A stretch of 9,296 nt of DNA, taken from positions 1 through 9,296 of the forward strand of contig JAITNC010000127.1 of assembly GCA_031290675.1 (NCBI GenBank), read 5' to 3'. Below, piece after piece: positions 1 through 4,077 of this stretch. How positions within the stretch are numbered: position 1 is the stretch's first letter; every line of letters begins with the position of its first letter. The notes beneath the pieces are model-generated. The model worked only from the letters and a program-made list of their open reading frames with translations, was not told the DNA's origin and did not search any database. Position numbers and translations under genes: made by a program. The DNA comes from Campylobacteraceae bacterium (lineage in GTDB: Bacteria > Campylobacterota > Campylobacteria > Campylobacterales > Campylobacteraceae).

Positions 1-222
1 CGTCATTGCGAGCCTGTACCCAGGCGTGGCAATCCACTCTTTTACTATGGTAGTCCTAATAAGGTACTAAAAAACATATCAAAAACAACATCTAAAACCA
101 CCCCGTCCTTTGGACACCCCTCCGCAGGAGGGGAATTAACTACCAAATAAACACGCCTACTTCGCAGCGGAGCCATGACACAAGAGTGGATTGCCACGTC
201 GCTTCGCTCCTCGCAATGACGG
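1..222. repeat. Composite inverted-repeat unit 1 (family A arms, family B core)
   Basis: The left arm (1-43) and right arm (182-222) are family A copies in opposite orientation. Bases 1-12 (CGTCATTGCGAG) are perfectly complementary to 210-221, and bases 26-41 to 182-197 (AAGAGTGGATTGCCAC). The left arm holds its own small hairpin (GCCTG/CAGGC). Between the arms lies a family B copy (94-145). There is no transposase and no convincing gene inside. The unit is truncated or abuts the window edge on the left, so its true left end is unknown. Confidence 0.8.
94..145 (-). repeat. Family B repeat, copy 1
   Basis: On the minus strand it has the tandem-hairpin core CCCCTCC-TGC-GGAGGGG followed by GTCC-AAA-GGAC and then GGGGTGGTTTT. 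Compared with copy 2 the second loop differs (AAA versus GTA) while the stem is kept. It sits inside composite unit 1. Confidence 0.8.
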
Positions 223-254
223 AGGAGAGTGTCATTCAATGGCGGAGCCCCCCG

Positions 255-295
255 TTGTCATCGTGAGCCCGCCCGAAGGCGTGACGATCTGTGTT
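255..295 (+). repeat. Family C repeat, copy 1
   Basis: TTGTCATCGTGAG is followed by an insert and then CGTGACGATCTGTGTT. ATCGT (260-264) can pair with ACGAT (284-288). It is about 10 nt longer in its loop than copy 2 at 381-412. It lies in the gap between composite units 1 and 2. Confidence 0.6.
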
Positions 296-380
296 CATCC
301 AGACCGACCCCCCCATTCCGTCATTGCGAGCCTGTACCCAGGCGTGGCAATCCACTCTTTTGTCATTCAGACCCACCCCA

Positions 381-412
381 TTGTCATCGTGAGAGCGTGA
401 CGATCTGTGTTT
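381..412 (+). repeat. Family C repeat, copy 2 (short loop)
   Basis: It has the same flanks as copy 1 (TTGTCATCGTGAG and CGTGACGATCTGTGTT), but the central GC-rich insert is missing. ATCGT (386-390) pairs with ACGAT (400-404). It sits within composite unit 2. Confidence 0.6.
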
Positions 413-429
413 ATTTGAATTTTCTTTCA

Positions 430-531
430 TTTTTAGCTTGTTCTTTTGCCCGCTAACCTTATTGCAACTCAGTCGCATTTGGTGGTTAATTCCCCTCCTG
501 CGGAGGGGTGTCCGTAGGACGGGGTGGTTTT
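430..531 (+). repeat. Family B repeat, copy 2 (extended)
   Basis: The core hairpins are CCCCTCC (492-498)/GGAGGGG (502-508) and GTCC (510-513)/GGAC (517-520). Upstream it shares with copy 3 the ordered blocks TTTTTAGCTTG (430-440), CGCTAAC (451-457) and TTGCAA (462-467), so the full element is about 100 nt. No coding content is credible. Confidence 0.75.
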
Positions 532-579
532 CTGTTGTCCCAATTACATATTGTTGTCGTGGATTGCCACGTCGCTTCG

Positions 580-622
580 CTCCTCGCAATGACGGAAGGG
601 GGCTACTCCTCGCAATGACGGA
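580..622 (+). repeat. Direct duplication of a family A right-arm end
   Basis: The 17-mer CTCCTCGCAATGACGGA occurs at 580-596 and again at 606-622, each followed by a G-rich run. The second copy is cut short on its left. It borders the antitoxin fragment that starts at about 633, so it marks a likely recombination junction. Confidence 0.7.
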
Positions 623-627
623 GGGGG

Positions 628-693
628 ATGGTGTTTGCCAAAGCCAAAGGCATGACAGCTGTCGCAAAAGATATAAACATAGGCAGCACTTGA
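628..693 (+). pseudogene. Fragment of a second antitoxin copy
   Basis: The frame reads MVFAKAKGMTAVAKDIN, then INIGST and a stop. Bases 637-678 differ at only two positions from 1002-1043 in the intact antitoxin, in the segment spanning the start of its helix-turn-helix. Homology begins within a few bases of the end of a family A repeat (606-622) and stops at about 680. The left part of the gene is replaced by repeat sequence and the right part is lost. It looks like debris of a duplicated toxin-antitoxin module, and it is very unlikely to be a functional peptide. Confidence 0.75.
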
Positions 694-718
694 TTTTTTG
701 TGATTTTTAAATTACAAT
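690..718 (+). promoter_or_regulatory. Candidate promoter for the orphan antitoxin
   Basis: TTGATT at 690-695 and TACAAT at 713-718 are separated by exactly 17 nt. The pair lies between the antitoxin fragment and the toxin remnant, upstream of the intact antitoxin. It could allow transcription of the antitoxin although the original module promoter is lost. In AT-rich DNA such a pair can arise by chance. Confidence 0.35.
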
Positions 719-724
719 ACATAA

Positions 725-847
725 AGTACAAATGAAGTTTGGCTGCTGAGTGGCGGTGATAAATCTACGCAGCAAAAAGATATAGATACCGCAAAAGAGT
801 TATTGAAAGAAATCCAAGAGAAAAGAGAGGCAAAGAAAGATGAGTAA
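725..847 (+). pseudogene. C-terminal remnant of HI1419-type toxin
   Basis: Forty codons in one open frame follow an in-frame TAA at 722-724 and end at TAA 845-847. They read NEVWLLSGGDKSTQQKDI followed by a Lys/Glu-rich helix. The GGDKSTQQKDI block followed by an AK-rich helix is the usual C-terminus of the phage-derived Gp49-like/HI1419 toxin family, which is about 100 residues long. The N-terminal 60% or so, with most of the fold, is absent, and I find no start codon in the frame. The stop overlaps the antitoxin ATG as in an intact module, so this is a truncated toxin and not chance coding. It is almost certainly inactive. Confidence 0.75.
824..830 (+). promoter_or_regulatory. Ribosome binding site of the antitoxin
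   Basis: AGAGAGG lies 9 nt before the ATG at 840, inside the toxin remnant frame. It supports the start that gives the 8-nt overlap typical of these modules. Confidence 0.45.
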
Positions 848-1163
848 ATACAAATACATCACACCGGAAGACGCCGAATTGACACCATATAAAGTAGATA
901 TAGTTAAATATTTAACTGATGATGAGTCGATAGAATTTTACTTAAATTTAGTCTTAGAGGATGGCGACGAAGCGGAGTTTAAAAGAGCTCTTGGCTACAT
1001 CGCCAAAGCCAAAGGCATGACAGCTGTTGCAAAAGATATAAATGTCAGCAGAGAAAGTCTGTACAAATCGCTCAATGGACAAAGAAGCGTTGGGATTGAC
1101 ACTGTTTTCAAACTCCTGAAAAATCTCGGAATTACGCTAAGTGCGAAGGTTTCACGGGCATAA
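840..1163 (+). CDS. Antitoxin of HI1420/HigA-like addiction module (orphan)
   Basis: This 107-residue protein matches the small DNA-binding antidotes encoded downstream of HI1419-type (RelE-superfamily) toxins. In the family it neutralises the toxin and represses the shared promoter. Seen: an N-terminal acidic segment (DIVKYLTDDESIEFYLNLVL, residues 20-39) followed by EDGDEAEFKRALGYIAKAKG and a helix-turn-helix at about 59-81 (GMTAVAKDINVSRESLYKSL). The tail, KLLKNLGITLSAK, is typical. Its ATG overlaps the stop of the preceding toxin remnant by 8 nt (ATGAGTAA), the normal toxin-first coupling, and AGAGAGG lies 9 nt upstream. The toxin is reduced to a C-terminal stub, so the antitoxin is an orphan here. 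It looks intact and may be kept as a regulator or as immunity to a related toxin elsewhere. That role is inference. Confidence 0.87.
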   Translation: MSKYKYITPEDAELTPYKVDIVKYLTDDESIEFYLNLVLEDGDEAEFKRALGYIAKAKGMTAVAKDINVSRESLYKSLNGQRSVGIDTVFKLLKNLGITLSAKVSRA

Positions 1164-1206
1164 TCAACAAAGCACTGCGGTAATCTCAGCCTTTGCCTCT
1201 CCTCTC

Positions 1207-1353
1207 CGTCATTGCGAGCCTGCTTGCGGGCGGTGGCAATCCACTCTTTTGTCATTCAGAGGCGTAGGCGTAAGTATCTGTGTTTTGTTTGTTTTTATTC
1301 GTATTTTGGCGAATAACTGAGATTGTCACGTCGCTTCGCTCCTCACAATGACA
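1207..1353. repeat. Composite inverted-repeat unit 3, diverged
   Basis: The left arm 1207-1250 is a family A variant whose inner hairpin reads GCCTGC-TT-GCGGGC in place of the GCCTG-TAC-CCAGGC type. The right arm 1321-1353 is a worn copy (GATTGTCAC and CTCACAATGACA). The arms remain largely complementary. The interior resembles a degraded family C element (GTCATTCAGAGG then ATCTGTGTTT). It lies immediately downstream of the antitoxin gene. Confidence 0.65.
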
Positions 1354-1425
1354 CAAGGGCAAATTTACAAAATTTTAGCGAATTTATTTCGCACGATAAT
1401 GAGGCGCAAATGAAGCCTTGCAAAT

Positions 1426-1526
1426 AAAACCACCCCGCTCTACGGGCACCCCTTCGCAGGAGGGGAATTAGTGAGCGAGCGCGGCGAAATTGCAACGAAG
1501 TTAGCGTGGAGCGAGCAAGCTAAAAA
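1426..1526 (-). repeat. Family B repeat, copy 3 (extended, inverted)
   Basis: This is the minus-strand counterpart of copy 2. TTTTTAGCTTG is at 1516-1526, CGCTAAC at 1500-1506, TTGCAA at 1490-1495, and the hairpin core and GGGGTGGTTTT lie at 1426-1470. The first stem carries an A (GAAGGGG) and the second hairpin is altered, so this copy is more diverged. It directly adjoins the large palindrome that starts at 1551. Confidence 0.72.
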
Positions 1527-1550
1527 TTGTAAAAGCCGAGAAAACCAAAT

Positions 1551-1691
1551 TTGCATAATTTTAACTTTCGCTTTTTGTGTATAGATGAGGCAGTTTGAAA
1601 ATTTGGTGAGGCGCATACAACTGCGTATGTAACGAAGCCAAGTTGAAAACAACGAAATATAGGCATGAAAAGCGAAAGCTAAAATATGCAA
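1551..1691. repeat. Large imperfect palindrome downstream of pbpC
   Basis: Arm 1 (1551-1583) and arm 2 (1658-1691) are inverted copies of about 33 nt, differing by small indels and a few bases. Shared blocks include TTGCAT, ATTTTA and CTTTCGCTTTT. The interior (1584-1657) also partly folds back, with CATAC (1614-1618) facing GTATG. Arm 2 ends 18 nt from the pbpC stop, so the element would be transcribed as the 3' end of the macroglobulin/pbpC mRNA. There is no clean T-run as in a classical terminator. It may be a mobile palindromic element that also protects or ends the transcript; that role is inference. Confidence 0.7.
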
Positions 1692-1708
1692 AAGATGAGA
1701 TTTAAAAA

Positions 1709-4030
1709 TTACCTAATATTTTCTACGATAAACTCCACCTTATCGCCTTGCGCGCTTTCGTCCATAACCACAAGTTGATAATGCCCGTTTTCAACAAATT
1801 TATAATTTAAAAACTCATTTTCGCCATTTACCGCTATAAGTTCGCCGTTGAGAAACCACCACCTTTTGCCTCTGCCGCCTTGCGAGCTTATCTTCGGTAT
1901 CAGCTCATCGCCGCTTTTGGGCAGCGTAAACACAGTATCCGTTTTGACATCTTTGATGAGCAATGCCCTTGTCAGTTCGCCATCGTCCAAAGGCGGGCAA
2001 GTGCGGCTTTTTTTGGGCAGCCTCTCGCTGACTCGCTCGGATTTTGGCAGCCACGAACCCAAAGCCACAGGCCAAAGGGCGAGCTTTTTTTGGACGGCAT
2101 TTTTGCAGTCGTACGCTACCCTTTCGTTTTTGTCATTGACATAGTACGTGAACCAGCCGCCGTTCATCGCCTCTTGCGTTGAACTGAGCAGTGTGGGCGG
2201 CGTGAGGGCGTTGTGTATCCACGCTTTTTTTATCACACGGCAGTTGGGGTCTTTGGCTTTGAGGCTCTGACCGCTTGGCCAGCAGATATTTTGAACGCTC
2301 ACGGCGGGCGGTTTTTCGTCCAGATAAGCGTTGAGCAAAAACGAATTTTGGGCGCGCGATAAGAGGTAGTTGTTTACCTGATACAAAAACGGTACTGCCG
2401 TGTGTGCGCCAAATTGGTCGGGTACGGGCGTATTGTCGGGGCGGCCTACCCAAACGCCTATGATGTATTTTGAGCTGATGCCGACAGCCCAAGCGTCTCT
2501 AAGTCCGTAACTCGTACCCGTTTTGTAGGCGAGCGATAAAAATCCGTGCCTGTAAAAATCGGGATTTGACTCGCCTGAGAGCATACGCCTTGTTATCCAC
2601 GCTGCTCCGGCGTCCACGAACGGATAGCTTATCAGCGGGTCGTCTTTGAAGTAGCGCAGTGGTGAGATTTGTCCGCCTCTGGCAAATGCGCTGTAGCCGC
2701 TGACCAAGCCCTCAAGGTTGATGCCCGCTCCGCCCAAGATGATAGCCAAAGTCGGCTCGGAGTGGAGCGGGAGTTTGAGATTTATACCGCTGTTGGCGAG
2801 TTTGGCGGTAAATTTTTTTGCTCCGTACGCCTCTATGAGCTGCACGGCGGGGAGATTTAATGACCTGCTCAACGCTTCGGACGCACTCACTGCTCCCGAA
2901 AATGCTGTATTGAAATTTTCAGGGCTGTAGCTTGAGAGGCGAGGCACATCTTGCAGTAAAGACTCAGAGTGTATCAACCCTTCGTTTATAGCCAAAGCGT
3001 AGATGAAGGGCTTGAGCGTTGAGCCCGGCGAGCGTATGGCGTTTACCATATCTACGTGTCCGAAACGCTCCCCGTCGTTAAAATCAACAGAACCCACGTA
3101 CGCTTTCACGCTCATATCGGTGTGGTCTACGACGAGCATGGCGAGCGACGTTGAGGCGTGCATCACGGCTTTTGCGTTGCGTGCCATCTCTTCAAGGTTT
3201 TGCTGCATGGAAGCGTCAATGTTGGTTTTGATGATGCGCTCATCGCTCATACCAAGCGAGCGTCTGGCGAAAATGGGCGAGAGCTGCGGGACAAATCTCG
3301 GCGGCAGGTAGATATCCTCCTCTTTCGCCTCTTTGATAGTTGTATCGTCCCAAACGCCGAACTTTTTTATGCGCTCAAGCACTTTATCGCGTGCGTTTTG
3401 CGCTTTTGCGGGGTATCTGTCGGGTCGCAGTCTGCTCGGGGATTGGGGCAGAGCGACCATCAGAGCGGCTTCCGCGTGGTTGAGCTCAAGGGGTGTTTTG
3501 CCAAGATATGTCCAAGACGCCGCGCCGATGCCCTCTATAGTCCCTCCAAACGGCGCACGGTTCAGGTAGAGCGTCAAAATCTCATCTTTTGAGAGATGCC
3601 ACTCAAGCTGCATCGTGCGCCATATTTGACGGATTTTGCCGCTTAGAGTTCTTTTGTGCGGCTCTATGATTCTCGCTGTCTGCATAGAGAGAGTACTTGC
3701 GCCCGAAACTACCTTGCCTTCAAAGATATTTTGGAAAAAAGCTCGCAGCATTGAGAGCGGATTTATGCCTAAGTGCTGATAAAACCATCTATCCTCGTAA
3801 GTCAGCAGCGCTTCTATGTACAAAGGCGAAACGTCCTCTATGCTCACGGGATAACGCCAGATGCCCTCCTCATCGGCAAAACGCCACAATGGCGTATCAT
3901 CGCTCGCTACTACTATCCTTGACATTTTCGCCTCAATGAGTGGAAGCGGAAATATCTTGTCAAGTATAAAAAATGCGAGAATTACGCCCGCAAAAGCGAT
4001 AATGCAAATCGTTAAAGTTTTTTTTACCAA
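1709..4030 (-). CDS. pbpC: Penicillin-binding protein 1C (bifunctional transglycosylase/transpeptidase)
   Basis: This 773-residue class A-type PBP is nearly the same length as E. coli PBP1C. By family it polymerises and may cross-link peptidoglycan at the periplasmic face of the inner membrane. Seen: one N-terminal membrane anchor (about residues 5-25). The GT51 domain has EDRWFYQHLG (catalytic Glu79), GASTLSMQ at 110-117 and the E150-containing helix running into LYLNRAPFGG. The transpeptidase domain has the nucleophile box S337-T-L-K340, S390-L-N392 and K503-T-G505. A C-terminal beta domain from about 695 to the end matches the PBP1C C-terminal type. All catalytic motifs are intact. The start is TTG at 4028-4030: an in-frame TAA lies just upstream, and the next Met (residue 36) would remove the anchor. 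The ribosome site is weak (AAGAG). It follows the macroglobulin gene by 47 nt, the arrangement known for protease-trap/PBP1C pairs. TTG, the weak ribosome site and an intervening hairpin suggest lower output than the first gene. Confidence 0.95.
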   Translation of the reverse strand: MVKKTLTICIIAFAGVILAFFILDKIFPLPLIEAKMSRIVVASDDTPLWRFADEEGIWRYPVSIEDVSPLYIEALLTYEDRWFYQHLGINPLSMLRAFFQNIFEGKVVSGASTLSMQTARIIEPHKRTLSGKIRQIWRTMQLEWHLSKDEILTLYLNRAPFGGTIEGIGAASWTYLGKTPLELNHAEAALMVALPQSPSRLRPDRYPAKAQNARDKVLERIKKFGVWDDTTIKEAKEEDIYLPPRFVPQLSPIFARRSLGMSDERIIKTNIDASMQQNLEEMARNAKAVMHASTSLAMLVVDHTDMSVKAYVGSVDFNDGERFGHVDMVNAIRSPGSTLKPFIYALAINEGLIHSESLLQDVPRLSSYSPENFNTAFSGAVSASEALSRSLNLPAVQLIEAYGAKKFTAKLANSGINLKLPLHSEPTLAIILGGAGINLEGLVSGYSAFARGGQISPLRYFKDDPLISYPFVDAGAAWITRRMLSGESNPDFYRHGFLSLAYKTGTSYGLRDAWAVGISSKYIIGVWVGRPDNTPVPDQFGAHTAVPFLYQVNNYLLSRAQNSFLLNAYLDEKPPAVSVQNICWPSGQSLKAKDPNCRVIKKAWIHNALTPPTLLSSTQEAMNGGWFTYYVNDKNERVAYDCKNAVQKKLALWPVALGSWLPKSERVSERLPKKSRTCPPLDDGELTRALLIKDVKTDTVFTLPKSGDELIPKISSQGGRGKRWWFLNGELIAVNGENEFLNYKFVENGHYQLVVMDESAQGDKVEFIVENIR

Positions 4031-4047
4031 GTCAAACTCTTAAAGAA

Positions 4048-4070
4048 GCATAGGGTTTTGAGCCCTATGC
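4048..4070 (-). terminator. Intergenic hairpin between macroglobulin and pbpC
   Basis: Perfect 8-bp arms GCATAGGG (4048-4055) and CCCTATGC (4063-4070) enclose a 7-nt loop. On the minus strand the hairpin is followed by TTCTTT. It starts 7 nt past the macroglobulin stop and ends 17 nt before the pbpC TTG. The T-tract is short and interrupted, so it is more likely a partial terminator or RNA-stabilising hairpin than a full stop. It could lower pbpC expression relative to the first gene. Confidence 0.5.
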
Positions 4071-4077
4071 GTGGGGA

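Larger units (their letters stand above)
319..595. repeat. Composite inverted-repeat unit 2 (family A arms, C and B inside)
   Basis: The left arm 319-361 is identical to 1-43 apart from the edge, and the right arm 559-595 matches 186-222. Bases 319-330 are complementary to 583-594, and 344-355 (GTGGCAATCCAC) to 559-570. The interior holds a family C copy (381-412) and an extended family B copy (430-531). The pattern of a plus-oriented then a minus-oriented family A copy is the same as in unit 1. Confidence 0.8.
1..627. other. Gene-free repeat island at left edge
   Basis: The stretch consists of composite units 1 and 2, one free family C copy and a partial family A arm. Open frames of up to 143 codons cross it, but their products are translations of the repeats (runs rich in Arg, Cys, Glu and Asp). 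None has a supporting ribosome site, so I call no gene here. Confidence 0.75.
1164..1708. other. Gene-free spacer between antitoxin and pbpC
   Basis: The stretch is filled by composite unit 3, an AT-rich segment with two small hairpins (1297-1314 and 1378-1392), family B copy 3 and the large palindrome. I find no credible gene. Open frames here translate repeat sequence only. The antitoxin (+) and pbpC (-) converge on this spacer, so both transcripts must end in it. Confidence 0.75.

Noticed and set aside
236..667. Minus-strand open frame of 143 codons through the repeat island
   Set aside because: Its product is a translation of families A, B and C (for example SLRGAKRRGNP-type runs), with no ribosome site and no independent protein similarity. 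This is a classic spurious call on palindromic repeats.
438..710. Plus-strand open frame of 90 codons
   Set aside because: It runs through family B copy 2, a family A arm and the antitoxin fragment in the wrong frame, so it mixes unrelated elements.
1..1353. CRISPR array
   Set aside because: The repeats are palindromic, alternate in orientation, vary in length and spacing and belong to several families. There is no regular repeat-spacer pattern and no cas gene.
1297..1392. Small hairpins ATTCG/CGAAT (1297-1314) and GCGAA/TTCGC (1378-1392) as terminators for the antitoxin
   Set aside because: The stems are only 5 bp and no T-run follows, too weak to call.
1440..1691. Minus-strand open frame of 83 codons downstream of pbpC
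   Set aside because: It lies wholly in the large palindrome and family B copy 3, and its composition is explained by those repeats.
1..1708. Insertion sequence or integrated phage
   Set aside because: No transposase, integrase or remnant of either can be read in any frame; only short non-coding repeats and toxin-antitoxin debris are present.
2133..2492. Minus-strand 119-codon frame and other frames overlapping pbpC and the macroglobulin gene
   Set aside because: They are out-of-frame shadows of two genes whose motifs are intact end to end. None has a supported start or a recognisable product.
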